64,000 nt of DNA from Trebouxia sp. TZW2008 (taxonomy: Eukaryota; Chlorophyta; Trebouxiophyceae; Trebouxiales; Trebouxiaceae), in NCBI GenBank assembly GCA_002118135.1, contig BDIU01000043.1, positions 149,485 through 213,484 of the forward strand. The letters are read 5' to 3'. How positions within the stretch are numbered: position 1 is the stretch's first letter; every line of letters starts with the position of its first letter. Shown one piece after another: positions 26,474 to 39,001 of the stretch. A program made the position numbers and the translations under genes. The notes beneath the pieces are model-generated. The model saw only the letters and a program-made list of their open reading frames with translations. It had not been told where the DNA came from and made no database searches.

Positions 26474-29400
26474 TCAGCTGTGCGAAGGTGCAAAGAAGTG
26501 CTTGATCTTCAAATTTTCTGACGCTGCACCACCAGCTTTGCGCTTAGCCGGAAGCTTGCTGCCTTTGCTAGAGCCTGTTGCAATGAAGCTTGGCACTGCC
26601 TGCAGCAACAGTCGAGTGGTGTCATCGCTTTGCTTTGCCAGTGCTGCACAGCATACAATCGACGCCATGCTGTGAAGCTCACTCAGGCTCTGCCTGACTA
26701 AGGCTGACTTTCATTGTCAAATGCAGCAACAAGGCATCTGCTGATTGATCAGCGTCTGCAGTGACAATTCCTACTTTCTCAGCAACAGCATCATTAGCTG
26801 CTGCCTGACGGACTTTCCACCACATAAATGCACCTGCAAGTTGGCGCTATTTGCTTCCTATGCCTTACGTGCATCATGCATGCCCAGGCATGAGTATGGC
26901 ATTGACAAGTAAGATTCTCAAGCATTACCTGAACAGGGGCAGCTTGGCGATTGCTAGGTCTGAGGACAGTGGCCCGGCCCCCTCGCCCGTCAGCACCCCT
27001 AACAATGAAGTCCCCACTGGGCTTGCTGGCAAAGCCTGTGGGGCCTCTTGCAAAGGATGGCTCATGCTTGCTTCCTCTCTGCAACCCTACATCACCACTT
27101 TCATCGCGTTGCTGCACAGCACAGCACAGCACAGCACAGCACAGCACAGCATGTCTTGGCGGGCTGTGCCTTGCTGGCAAAGCCTGTTAGGCTTTTGGCA
27201 AAGGATGGCTCATGCTTGCTTCCTCTCTGCAAACCTGCAGTCATGGCTGGCAATTTGAAGCGCAGCTTCAGCTTTGGCTACAGCTTAAGACAGATGCAGT
27301 AATGTCAGCAACAGCAACAGCACCAGCGATTGCAACATCTACATTTTGCGTCAACCTGCACCAAATGGTAATAACATATTTCACTTCCTAGCATAAGCGC
27401 TGGCTTTGTGTGGCCCAAGTCCTGTCTGCCCCAAAGGGTTGAGCAGAATGTCAGTTGAAGTGTTGGAAACAGTGCAAATGCCTTATGTAGCTCGTGAAAC
27501 TGATGCTGGCTTGCAGCTGGCTTTGCATGAGGCTTGCATGCACATGTCAGACCTAGCTCACTGGTCATTGTTATTGCAGTACACATTGTTCCAAGACAAT
27601 TTGTTTTCATATCACGTGTCCTTATATCAAGAGAGCACTGCACTTACCTGACAGGCTGGAAGTGGACAATTGCATGTGGGGTGCGGCAGCAGTTGCCTTG
27701 CTCCTTTGCACAGCAAATGCCTCAGCAGCTTCTGCCAGCCTTACTGATTTGTCATCAGGTGTCCAAACTGATTGCTCTGATGCCAGCCTGCAAGTCAGGC
27801 TGCTATGGGTGATGTTTTGCCATCAGCAGATAGCCTAGATACACTTGCGCAAAGCATGTACAACTTCTCTCAGAGGCAGATTGTGGGCATTGTGCAGCCG
27901 CTTGTTGTCGGTGGTTGTCAGTCAGAACAACAGTACTGCAAGCCTTGCTGCTTTGTCGTTGGGGGTGCAAACTAGTCGCTCCAATGCCAGCCTGCAAGTC
28001 AGGCTGCTGTTGCCTGCACCTTCTTACCAGAAAGTAGGTGCATTACATTTGCGCCAAGCATGCTTGAGTAGCTGCAGTGCAGCTGATGCGCCGCACGACA
28101 ACGCTTGATGAAGTTTGTACTGTCACACAGCAGAGCATTAACAAGCAATCACGGCATAATGAGCCAAGCAACAGCATGGTCTGTGTACTTCAGCAACCAT
28201 CAGATGAAGACACAGAGTGGTCACACGTATTGGCACTGATGCATCCAATGCTCATCATGCAAGATATGTTCAGGGTCCATGAGTGCTGCAGTCATACAGA
28301 GATTATAGGTTATGCATCACCCTCGAGAATTGACAGCCTTTTCAGGGCCACAGGCAGTAAAGTCAGAGTGCCACACCTGCCATGCGGTTGCTGGTTCTGT
28401 ACAGGTGCAGGCGCCTCAGCAGCAGCATCTGCCAGGAACTCCAACAGGTCATCTGCTGACTCATCCTCCAGCTGCATCGCCTGTGACTCACTGCTGCCAA
28501 GATTGTGGTTCCCATTCAACACCTGTTCATGACCACTTGAGCTTGCTAGTGTTGCTTCGCTTGCCAACTGACCCATTTGACCTGAGCTGCTTTCTGTTTC
28601 AAGCTCAGGGTTATGACGCTGAGGCTGCTGCTGTTGCTTTTGCTGCTGCTGAGAGTTGAGTCCATGGGCACTGTCAGACTGTAATGGTGAAGCATGCATG
28701 CTGACAGGAGATGCTGGAGACTGCTGCACATCTTGATGTCTGTCCTGCAAGCCTGTGCTGCTGTGAAGCTGGGGACTAAAGCTGCTGCCTTCGTGTTTTG
28801 CAGGGCGGTTGCTAGTACGTTGCACAGGGCAGGGCTCTGACAGCAAGGGCAAATCCTCTTGAGTCAAGTCTGTGTCACTATTCCGCTCATCACCTTCGTG
28901 TGCATCATGGGTTTGACTAGCTACGTGTGTTGCATCAAATATGCTGCTCTCTATTGCATCAGCAAAGGGCTGACGGGCTTGATGCCGCTGATCTGAGGTA
29001 TTTGGCATGTCACAGCTCCTGTCAATGGACACGTTCCTGGAGGCTGAGTCACTGGGGCTGTTTGAAGTGGCCCTGTGAGGGGCAGCTGCGAATTGCCCTC
29101 CAGAGGCAGCTGCAGGCAGCCCTTCAGGTAGACTGGACTCAGGAGATGCAAGACTGGCTTGGTCAGCCTGCTGTGCAGAGGCGGGTTGAAGGTGACGGCT
29201 CATGCGCTCTCTGAGGCTTGTACTCTTCCTGGGCTTTGCTGTTGGTGGCGGCATATGCACTGGGGCCAGCATCTGGTCCTCTGCTGCATCCCACCTGCAG
29301 GCAGCCAACAACAGATGTATGATGGCCTCTATCCTATCCAGTCAACATACTGCCAAGCTCTTCTTGTGCTGTGTTGTTGATGGCAGCATGTTCACTGCGC

Positions 29401-32400
29401 CAAACATCTGCTCCTCTGCTGCAGGCAGCTTGCAAGTGAGGAATGGATAGTCAATATCTCTCTGGCACAAAACATGCATCAATGTTTTCCTGACTTGTTA
29501 CATGTTGTATGAGCCTGCTCTGCAGGGGTATCCAAGCTTTGCAAGCAGGTTGGAGTGCTGCTGGCAAAGAGTGACTTCACTGCATGGTCAACAGAGGCAA
29601 CACATCTTGCGAGAAGCATGCACAGACCGACAGTAGGCCGGGGACCAGACTGGCACTTCTGCAGAGAGACAAGCTGCCAAGGCTTGAGCAAGCATCATCT
29701 TTAGCGCTGTACGGTGTGCCATGGCCGAAGTCTGCAACTGACAACCTATCTGTCAACATGCACATTCTTGCTAGTGAGGATGCATCAACCTGTTGAGTCT
29801 GTCTGTGAGCCTGTCTGTAATAGTGCAACAAAACATGGCTTGAGAAGTTTCACCTGATCATTGAGGCGCTGGGATGGGCTCTGGGTGCAGGCATTGCAAA
29901 GGTCCTTTCTCTTTTAGGGCCCTTGGGACTGTCTGTTGACTGCCCTGCGCCTGCCCCAGCATGACTTATGCCCTGACGGCCGTTTGCCGCCAGCCCTGCC
30001 CCTACGCCTCTGTGCTGCTGTGACTCATGATCGTGATCATGTGCTTGATGACGCATGTCACGTGCTTGGACGGACGGCTGCACACTTTGCTGCTGACTTT
30101 GCTGCTGCCGCAAGCTGTGCAAGTGCTGCGCTTGTTGCCGTAGCTTAGTCTGCATGAGTTCCAGCTGTTGCTGCAGCCTGAGCTGTTCCTCCTGTATGCA
30201 ACAGAATGTCTTGGCACTTGAGCGTGCCTTCTCCTGTAAAAGCTTTGTAACAATCGTCCCTTATGTTGATTGTCAAACCTTTATAGTGCGCCCTTGATGT
30301 TGGGCTCAAAAAAAGGTGGCCTGCCAGGACTTTGACCACTTAAACCTGGAAATTGTGCCTGTGCATGCAGCAGTCAAGCTTGTCATTACTCTCTATTCTT
30401 CTCACCTGCATGTCTCGCTTGGACACAAGCTGCTGCTGATGCTTTGTGTTCTTTCTGGCTTCCATTGTTTGTCATTTCTGCCTCGCACTGTGCAGCCTGC
30501 CAATACATTGGCTACTGTTTCTTGCACTGTATTCAGCCTGCCAATACATTGGTCATTTGGTAGCAGAGAATCGCCAGTAAGTCCTCACCTGCATTTCTTG
30601 CTTGTCTGGAAGATGCTCTGACAGGCTGCTCTTGCTCACTTCTTCTCTTTGTCCTGTTTGCTTTGCTTTAGTGTACAGCTTGGCAGCGTCACTGATAATA
30701 GCAGGGATTGCATGTGCGAGCTCACCTACCTGTCTTGCTTGGCTAAGAGCTGCTCTTGTTTGTCGGTACGCTGTCTACTTGGCATTTCTGTTTGCAGCCT
30801 GCCTTGATTACGACTGACAACAGGAGGTGCCAGGATGAGCTCACCTGCATTTCTCGCTTGTCTAGGAGATGCTCTGACAGGCTCCTCTTGCTGATTCCTT
30901 GCCTGGACCCAATTCTTCTGTGATTTGTTTGTGCAGCCTGCCTATGTTACAACTCACAGCAAGGGATCCTAGTTTATCCTCACCTGCATCTCTTGCTTGT
31001 CTTGAAGCTGCTTTGACAGGCTCCTCCTGGCAGTGCTATGCAGGTTGGCCTGTCTGCTTTGTTGTGCAGCCTGATTGCATTACAACCGAGGACAGGAAGT
31101 GCCAGGATGAAGGCACCTGCATCTCTTGCTTGTCTAGAAGCTGCTCTGACAGGCTCCTCTTGGCAGCATCATGCAGGTTGGCCTCCACCTGGAACTTGCG
31201 CATCAGCTGAGCATACTCACGGTTGCGGGCGTCTACAGCGCCCACCCAGTAGTTGACTGGCGCCCCACCCTGCAAGCAACACATACCAGATTCTGCACCC
31301 TGCTGATAGTGTTGAATTGTGTACTGGTATGCAGAATATGAGCCAAGATGTTTTGCAGGAGCTGACGTTGCAGGCATTTTTGTGTCATGGTTGCTGCATC
31401 ATTTGCAAAACTTTTAGAACACGCTGGGGTGGCTGATTACACAGAAGTGTGCCGTGCCATGCTAGATCACCAATGCCAACTTCTCTACCTTGGGCCAGTT
31501 CAGCCACAGGGGCCTGTAAGCATTGGCACAGGAAGAGCAAGGCAACAATGCCCGTATTGTTTTGCAGGGCAGCTGCATGAGGGCTGGCAATAAACCTTGG
31601 CAGCAGGAGGGGCCATGCGCTTTGCAATCTGCTCCAGCTCAGGCTTAGTCAGCCCCAGGTCGTTGCGCAGGCTCAGGCGGTCATAGTCTGTTTGCAGTCT
31701 GCTCAGCTGTCCCGTCAGCTTGTCACACCGCAGCTTCTGCGGCACAGCTCGACATGGCATTCAGCATCAGCTGATATTGAAGTCAAGCCAGTATTGTGTT
31801 GCTGACGGTGCATAATAATGGCACACTGCAATGTTGCCTTCAGACACAAAGACTGGGGTCTGCCTCACTGCTGCATTGATTTATTACACCACAGCTTTGG
31901 CAGCATGAGATGGCGCTCAGCATGTGCTTGTGAAGTCTTAAACATGTAGGCATGTTGCAGATGGCACACACAGTAATGTTGCCTTCAGAGTACAGGCTGA
32001 GCCTGGCTTGCCTAGCTTGTTGCATTGCAGATGAACTGCAGCCTAAGTGAACAGCCAACCTAGCCACATTCCACATTCCAGACTGTGCAATAGCTTTGCC
32101 TGTCCAATATATTGCAAAACACCTGCCATATACTGTAGCAGCAGTCAGGCAGAGGCAGAACTTGCAACAGCAGCTGACTCACGTGGGAAGAGTTCTGCTT
32201 GTCCATGCTCTGCTTCAGAGTGAGGACCTGCTTGCGCTTCTGTGCCAAGTCTTCTTGCAGGGCCTGCCGCTCCCCTTCATGCCTGCTCAGCAGGCCAGGC
32301 CTTATGCAACTTCTCAGGCACAAACAACCACACGCTAATGCTTTGACTGCAAGGGCCCTGTCAGAGGGACCATCGATGCCTTGCAGCAGTAACTCACTGC

Positions 32401-34053
32401 AATGAGCTTGCTACTCTTGCCGCAAGACATGGCTGAGGACCTGCTGAGAACAAGTGGCTGTTTGTGATGTTTCAGATTACCTGCTCAGTTTGGCACGCCA
32501 CTGATGACATGCAAACACGAAAGGGCTTCTTTGGCAGGACTGCTGACTATGACATGATCAGGCATTTGCTAGGTGTGGCGCCTTCTTTGCCCCTAGGTGC
32601 AGGATTCTGTTGCCTGGTCAAATTTGACCCTGTCCGCAACACGGCAAATGTAAATTCTGCACTGTCCTGTCAAGGGACTTTGCAACACATTGGTCAGTGC
32701 AGGTCGTGTAATTGGAGAGGATGGCAAGCCCACAGTGACTTTTTGCGGGAGATGCTTACTCGTGCTGAATGGCAGTCATCTCCTCTTCCTGCGCGTTGCA
32801 AAGCTGAGTCTGCTCCTTCAGATGAGCCTGCGTTTGCCTTAGCTCAAGTAGATGCTGCTTCAGCTGCAGACCAACTGTGCACAGTGTCAGTCAACAGGCG
32901 CAACAAGTACGGTACACGGGCCTGACCATGTAGACAATTTCTGTTATCCAAGTATCAACAAGCTGCATGACAAATGTAGCAATAACTACAAGAAGTGACA
33001 TGTTCCAGCAAAGGGGCTAAGTGTGCGCGGCACAAGTTCTGTTGCGTCAGACTGGCTTATCTTGAGCATGACAAATGCGCTTAGCTGCAAGCCTTGTCAT
33101 TGTTTTGGCTGAGCAACAGAGGGACTTCAGCTCAATGTGTGTGCCTTACAACACGTCAATGACAGTATGGCAACACAGCCGATTACATGACCCAGTTCCT
33201 AGTGCAGGTTATGTCTTCGTTCGGTGTCTTCTCCTGACAAGGACCATTTCTTCACACACATTTTTATTGTAAGGATGGTGCGTTTGGGGAGATGTAAATG
33301 CATCCTGACTGAAGTGGTGCCTCTCTGAAAGGCTGATTCAGTATGACAACAGTGTTCTTACTACCCCAAAGCAGTCATTGTATGGAAAACTTGCCATAGT
33401 TCAAAGACAGCTGTCTACGACAGGCTCGGTGACAACCGCAGACAGGCGTGATGATTCACCTCAGCGTCCCTTTTGGCCAGCGTTTCTGCCAGGGCAGTAA
33501 CTGCTTCCTGTGAGGCAAAGCCCCTGCTGCTGTCCTCAGGTGCTTGCTTCTTGCCAAGTGGTGTCATGCTGATGGCAGGCACCAAGTCCAGAAACAGGGA
33601 CTGTGCTCCTTTAGCTGACTTGACTGGTTTCTGCAGTAGCTAGCATGCAGTCAGGCTTGAGCTGCTGACAATGATCATGACACTTTCCAGCACATGTGTT
33701 AGGTGTATGTGGCACAAGTCTTGTCTTGCCAGACCAGCTTGTTCATGGCTTCACGATAAGGACGTGTGATCTTCAGCTTGGGAAAACGCTGAAAACGTTC
33801 AGCTGCTAGTTGTCACCAGCCCATTCTGGCTTGAGTAAAGAGCAGTTTGATCAGGAAGGATGTATGCATACAAAAACATAGCGTTTGGCTGCACCAATTA
33901 TACCCTGCAGTTTGGACAAGCTTTTTTGTGCTCCAGGCTCTGTTGAAGGCAGTGCGTATGGAAGACATGCCCACAGGCCAGCACAGCCCATCCCGTTTCA
34001 TCCTGCTTGTCTCTGGCAGGCTCCAAGCAGATTGAGCAACGCAGACTGCACAT
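26474..34053 (-). CDS. RING-H2 / coiled-coil E3 ubiquitin ligase, TRAIP-like
   Basis: The first exon (33904-34053), preceded by an in-frame TAG, encodes a complete RING-H2: RCSICLEPARDKQ, then CGHVFHTHC and ACPNCR, starting at residue 6. Coiled-coil exons follow near 33743-33798, 33459-33631, 32761-32890 (LQLKQHLLELRQTQAHLKEQ), 32195-32290, 31597-31740 and 31118-31271. A Gln/His-rich exon lies at 29855-30240 and a low-complexity acidic exon at 28405-29294 (LLEFLADAAAEAPAP). 27653-27800, 26934-27040 and the last exon end the protein with NLKIKHFFAPSHS. That tail resembles a PCNA-interacting peptide (position 1 Asn instead of Gln, then I..FF). N-terminal RING, long coiled coil and C-terminal PIP-like tail is the layout of TRAIP, which ubiquitinates stalled replisomes. 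The name is inference; exons between 29300 and 29855 are unresolved. Confidence 0.65.
27114..27150. repeat. (GCACA)n microsatellite
   Basis: About seven perfect copies of a five-base unit, in an intron of the TRAIP-like gene. Confidence 0.95.
27570..27640. mobile_element. Partial CAGT-ended MITE, copy G
   Basis: On the minus strand the sequence from 27640 reads CAGTGCTCTCTTGATATAAGG, matching the MITE end. It begins at intron position +8 after the exon ending ...CTGTCAG|GTAAGTG. The other end was not recognised, so this may be truncated or decayed. Confidence 0.5.
27862..27990 (-). repeat. Echo of TRAIP-like exon 27653-27800 acceptor edge
   Basis: Copies the acceptor and first about 70 bases (minus strand LALERLVCTPNDKAARLA against intact LASEQSVWTPDDKSVRLA). 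It lies upstream of the intact exon and then meets a stop. Confidence 0.82.
30395..31032 (-). repeat. Five echoes of TRAIP-like exon 31118-31271 donor edge
   Basis: Copies of the exon end encoding LLDKQEMQ plus a GTGAGG/GTGAGC donor lie near 30983-31030, 30840-30892, 30715-30750, 30585-30640 and 30400-30430. All are downstream of the intact exon. The nearest copies also keep the AAKRSLSEQL-coding stretch; the farther ones keep less. Confidence 0.85.
33225..33380. mobile_element. Decayed MITE-like sequence, copy D
   Basis: Contains the family's internal words (TGCATCCTGACTGAAGTGGTGCCTC and CCCAAAGCAGTCATTGTA) in order and at normal spacing, but the ends are eroded. It is in the intron after the TRAIP-like exon ending KRDAE. 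Confidence 0.45.
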
Positions 34054-34828
34054 GCTGGCGGTCCTGGTCGCAGTCTAGTTTGACTCAAGGGTTGTGATCA
34101 CTGTCACACGGGTGGAGTGATCAGTGCCAGAGTGCTCTGCAGCGGGCCCATCCATGTTTGCAACACTGGCAGTGCAGCGCTTAGAGACGGTGATTGCAAT
34201 TACTGCTGTGGTTCAGGGGCAACAGAATCGACCGCCGCGCGGGCAGCATCCTCGCGCGTGCTGGGCACCAAAATCTATCAGTGGCAAGTGCTGCGCGCTG
34301 TCCGAACGAAACAAGCAGGAGGCCTCATGTGTTGCAGGCACAGCGTCGTTCCGCAGCTTTTGTTGGCATTGCGCAGAATACTGAACAATCGCATGCAACC
34401 TTGGCAGAAAGCTTGGCAATGAAATTTGTCACAATGAGTCAATGGGCAATGCATGGGTTTTACAACACAGCTTGAACAGCTTTGCAAGTAACGACCTCGA
34501 CGGGACAGGTGCGGAGCACTGCGGGGCACGAGCCTATCTTGGCAATTATTGTTTCGGTGCTGAGCCCGCAGCTGCTCATTCCACTCCATAGCGTGCAAGC
34601 AGAGGCTTCTAGCGGCACCGTGACAAAAGCTTTCTGTCAATGTACAGTCCTGCAGAACTGGGCTTTGCAAGTAACGCGTTTACAAAGAGGAGAACCGCAG
34701 TACGCTGCAGAGTGATATGTCCGTAAGCCTGCTCTACCCTTGTATTGATCAGATCTGTACACAGCCATGGTTGCCAACACTCAACCAATCAGTGGCAGTC
34801 AAAATTTTTGTAAGCAGTAGGATGCAGA
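34054..34828. other. Intergenic region upstream of the TRAIP-like gene
   Basis: About 775 bases. A CG-rich stretch near 34220-34260 (GACCGCCGCGCGGGCAGC) contrasts with the flanking introns and may be the TRAIP-like promoter. No gene was recognised. Confidence 0.5.
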
Positions 34829-37800
34829 CTACATCTCGGGCTCATATGCCTTGAATTGTTTCCTCTGCCTCTTGCCTCTTCCCAAACCCTCAGTGTCTGC
34901 ATCAGAGTCAAAAGCAGCCTGTTTGTACTCATCTGCATGACCCTGTGAAGTACTGTCATCAGGCACATTCAACTTCACATATGAAGGCCCCCTGTGAATC
35001 ACAGACATGCACATGCACAGCAGACTTAGTGTTGCTGTCATGGGAGGGAAATGCGCTCATGCTGAAGAATGCAAAAGGCAGTGAATACATGATGCATTCA
35101 GACCAAAGATTGCAGTTGACTATCAGACGTCCCTACAAAGACGCTCAGAACAAGCCTGCCTGACGAGACAAGACTCGGGGCACACACATCTAGCACATGT
35201 GCTGGAATGCTTAGTCATTATGATTGTTATTCAAGATTGCAAACAGCAGCCTTACTTGCTGCCTGAGCATCAATCTCTGACACCATGCGCTTCAGCGCCT
35301 TCTTGGCTTTTGGAGCCTTCTGAGCAGCCTTGTTGACAGCCTTCTTGGTCTCAGACTTTACTGCCATTGCTGTCTTCTTCACCTTCTCAGCTGTCTGCAG
35401 GCAGAGACCACATCTACATAGCTGGTGTTCATGCAAGAGTCAGCACTAGCAACCACAGCAGCATCTCCAGCGACAGCCAAATCAGCTGTGCCATGATGTG
35501 CGGACCACAAGCAACAAGCCATTGCTGCAAGCAGACAGTGACCAGCAAAGCTTTGCATCGACACTTGGCAGTTGCAAGCTCTGCTGTGCTACAGCTGCTG
35601 AGACCAGTGTCCTGTGCAACACCAGGAACAACAAACACATGAATCTGAATAAAGCCCTTGATTCAAAACAGGATTCCTCCCTTGACTTTGTTGGATGAAA
35701 CAAGAACCCTAGAACAGGCAGATGGGAGACTTCCAGGGCCAGTGAGCAGGCTCACCTTGGGCGTGTTGGCTGCCGCCTTCTTGATCTGCTTCTCAGCAGC
35801 TGCCCCAGCGGCTGCTCCAGCAGCGCCTGCCTGGCCCACTGCCTGCATTATCCAGCAACCCTCTCACATGTGTCAACATCTGCATTCTCTGCCAACTTGC
35901 TACATTGCCATGCGTGATAGGCAGGATGAGTATCATGTCATGTCATGTCATGTCTTGCATAGTTCATTACATTCTGAGCAGTCTTGCACTGTGTAACCTG
36001 TGCGCTTTTGGACTGCGACACGGACAAAAAGCATTTTCAGTAAATAGTTCTTGCGGCAAGCATGTGACTGACCACTGAACTGACTGCCTGCGCAGTGTGT
36101 ATTGGGGACGTTATTTGACTTACCACCAAAGTTGCTGCCTGTACAGTATCTACAGGAGAGACTAAGAGACTTACCACTGAAGTTGCTGCCTGCACAGTGT
36201 GTGCAGCATCCTTGGCGGCCTGGGTAAGAGTGCCAGCCAGCTCGCTTGCCTTGCCTGCTGCTGTAGACTCCAGCACTCCACTATCCTGCACACCCTGTTG
36301 CACCACACACTGCTTAGCACAGTGGGTAGATTGCAAAGTTGATACCACATGGCTCAGGCAACTGCTCAGCGGATGGCAAATCGCACTGTGAACCTGCACC
36401 GTACAACTGAGGCAGCAACAAGTTTCAAGGCAAGTCAAAACAACAAGTTACAGCCTGGAATCAAGTGACAAATCAATGGTGAACTACACATTCAAGTTGT
36501 CACTATGCAGGCAATGGGGAAGATACACAGTCTAGGGGCCTACACTTCTGAGAGGGCATGATTGGCAAGATTCTGTCTCCCATACTCAGCAAAGCTTGTT
36601 GACTTTGACCCAATTCAACTCTGGGCTTGTCAGACATCTGCATGTACTTAATTTGCCATATAGAATCTTGCAGAATTGCAATGCCTTCGGTGTCAGTCGC
36701 TGGCAATCTCACCTTCTGGACTGTGCTCACGGCATCGGCAGCTGCGCCCTTGGCTGCTGTAGCAGCCTTGGCAGCAGCTTCCTGAGCAGCACCAGCAGCC
36801 TCCTGTGCAGCTGCAGATGCCCTGCCAGCCACCACCTTGCTCTTCTTCCCAATGTCGCTGCTGTTGTTCACGCCCAAATGGGCAGCATGAGACACTCTGG
36901 CAGTTGCACGCTGTGCCTTAGCCGCAGCAGGCGAATCCAGAATCCCGCTGCTCTTGACAGCCTGTGGTTATGACATACTGAGTTGCACGGCTGTGCGTAC
37001 TGATCACTGCTTTGCTCACTAATCATATGCTTTGGTCACGTATCATCTGCTTTGGTCACTGATTATCTGCTTGGGTGAGGAGTGTCAACTCGCTCCTCCA
37101 AGCAATCTGATGTTAGAAACGCTGTGAACAGGTGCAATTTTGGAGGTTGTCTGCATTGTGCCAGAATGTGAGTGCGCTAAGGTCAGTCTAATGGCTTGTG
37201 CTCACCAACTGCAATGAATTCCTTGTGTTGAGCCGCCATCTGGCTGTGGGCAGGCACATTCAAGTAGATGTTTGGCAGCTTATGGCTTCGCTTGACCAGC
37301 ATCTAACGACAAACGACTCATGTGGATGTCTGGCACATGCCGGCCAGGCTTAGATCCACAAACATGACAGCTGCAGAAATGCTGTCGAATGCATACAAGT
37401 TCGCATGCAAAATGTGACCCTACCTGTTGTGCAGACTGGACAACATTTGCAGCGGCAGCCCGGGCAGCTGTGGCCACAGCTGCAGCAGCCTTCTGGCCAG
37501 TGGCAGCAGCACCCAGTGAAGGTCTGCTGGCTTTTGCGCTGCTCTTCTTCTGGACGCCACTGTTCCTCTTCACCGCCAGCTTGTTGGCCATGGCCTTCTT
37601 CCTCTTCTCCATGGCTGCTGGGCTCTTGCAAGATGAACCAGCAGTCCAGGCCTTGCTCTGCTTCTGTAGCAGCTTCATCATTGAGAAGAAGAAGCAAAAG
37701 GATCTCGAGAAAGAGGAGAAGAACAAGAAGGTGAAAATTGTGTACGTTGTAGCGACGCTGACAAACAACATGTCCTCATGTTGCTACTTTGAAATGCGTT

Positions 37801-39001
37801 CAAAGCACCGTCAAGCATGTTTATGCACTTGACTTGACATGTCTGACTTCTGTCTCTAAAGCATGATGCAGGCCTTGCTTCACTGACTCATAAATGTCTC
37901 AAACACTCCCCCCTACCTCTCAGCCTTTCTATATTACCTTTCAACAGGCACACCTGTCACAAGTGAGTTTGCCTGCTGAAACGCGAGTTTGACGTGAGTG
38001 CAGTGTCAGAGCACTGCTGAGCAAGGCAACAGAATGTGACAGTGCAAAACTAAATGTGGTGACGTTCTAGCAGTTGCAGGCTTTTTGACGACAGGCTTGT
38101 TCAACTTGCCCTCCAGAGCTTAATGACAATGCAAAGCTTGACATGCAAGGGTCACGTTGGGAAAATGGTGTATACTTGATGGGTAACGCAAGCTTACTTG
38201 TGGCAACTTCTTGGCAGCTGCAGGCTTCTTGGGCAGGGGCTTGCTCAACTTGCCCTTCAGGGCTTGTTTGGCTGCATTGACTCTGGCAGGGTCCTTGCTG
38301 GACTGGTTCAGAGTCCAGGCCTCGCCACCCTTCTTGCTCTTGACCCCAGCCCCCTTTGCACCACCTGCTTGGGCCAGAACTAGATCAGACCAGCAACAAT
38401 GAAGCTTTGCATTTCACTGAAGAAAGATGCTGGCTGTGCATGCCAATTGTGGTTGAGACCAGTGCTGCTTTGTGTTTGGCACAAAGATGCCTTGAGCAAA
38501 GGAGCAAAGCATGCGGTGGGAAGAAGGCATAGATGTAAAGTCATGTGCAGGCTGAACAGCATGTCACAATCAGTGCTGACTGTACATCATATACACTGAA
38601 CAGTCTTTGCCCTTCTATAGCTGACAAGACACTGATGTCGGGGACTATTCTTTGAGAGCTGCTATTGCATGGATATGATGGCCAACGCAATTGTGGCACA
38701 AGCTGAAGTGACAGCCAGTTGAGAGAAGCTGACCCTGGCCCGCAGCTTGAGACTTTCTGCCAGCAGGTGCCTTGGTGCCTGGTGGCTTAACCCCAGCCCC
38801 AGCTTCCATCTGTATGGCGCTGTTGACTGCTGCACCGGCTGCATCAGCTGCCTGCTTCACGGCTGCCTTTCTCTTCTTCGACACTTGCTTCTTGAGTTTG
38901 TAGGCGTCCGCGACCGGCTTGTCCCAAGAACCGAAGAGGGTTGTGCCCGTCTCGGGTTTCTGCTCCTCGGGGGCCTTGACACTAGACTGTCCGCTGCCCA
39001 T
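34829..39001 (-). CDS. Lys/Ala-rich protein with N-myristoylation-type start
   Basis: Not recognised as a named family. The first exon (about 38733-39001) begins MGSGQSSVKAPEEQKPETGT; Gly2 and Ser6 fit the N-myristoyltransferase pattern. Later exons lie near 38200-38380, 37425-37690, 37203-37303, 36713-36962, 36170-36297, 35755-35845, 35253-35397 and 34829-34990. They are rich in Ala, Lys, Ser and Gln with heptad-like Ala spacing (ASAAAQEAAGAAQEAAAKAA). Internal repetition is visible: SSGILDSPAAAKA resembles DSGVLESTAAGKA, and IYLNVPAHS resembles YVKLNVPDDS. It ends RGKRQRKQFKAYEPEM, a basic patch that could be nuclear or DNA-binding. Composition recalls LEA-like or linker-histone-tail proteins, but no domain supports either. 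Treated as one gene because exons keep orientation and composition; a split into two genes is possible. Confidence 0.72.
35933..35952. repeat. (TCATG)4 microsatellite
   Basis: Four perfect units in an intron of the Lys/Ala-rich gene. Confidence 0.9.
36050..36150 (-). repeat. Echoes of Lys/Ala-rich exon 36170-36297 donor edge
   Basis: Two copies of the exon end (coding VQAATSVVS) with GTAAGTC or GTCAGTC donors, at about 36120-36150 and 36055-36085, downstream of the intact exon. A similar single copy for exon 38200-38380 lies at about 38060-38112. Confidence 0.75.

Noticed and set aside
28077..28532. Plus-strand open frame of 151 codons
   Set aside because: Composition is Cys/Ser-rich shadow of the minus-strand TRAIP-like exon; no motif.
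34124..34384. Plus-strand frame of 86 codons in the TRAIP-like upstream region
   Set aside because: No recognisable domain, no splice partners and Cys/His-rich random composition; probably promoter and 5' UTR DNA.
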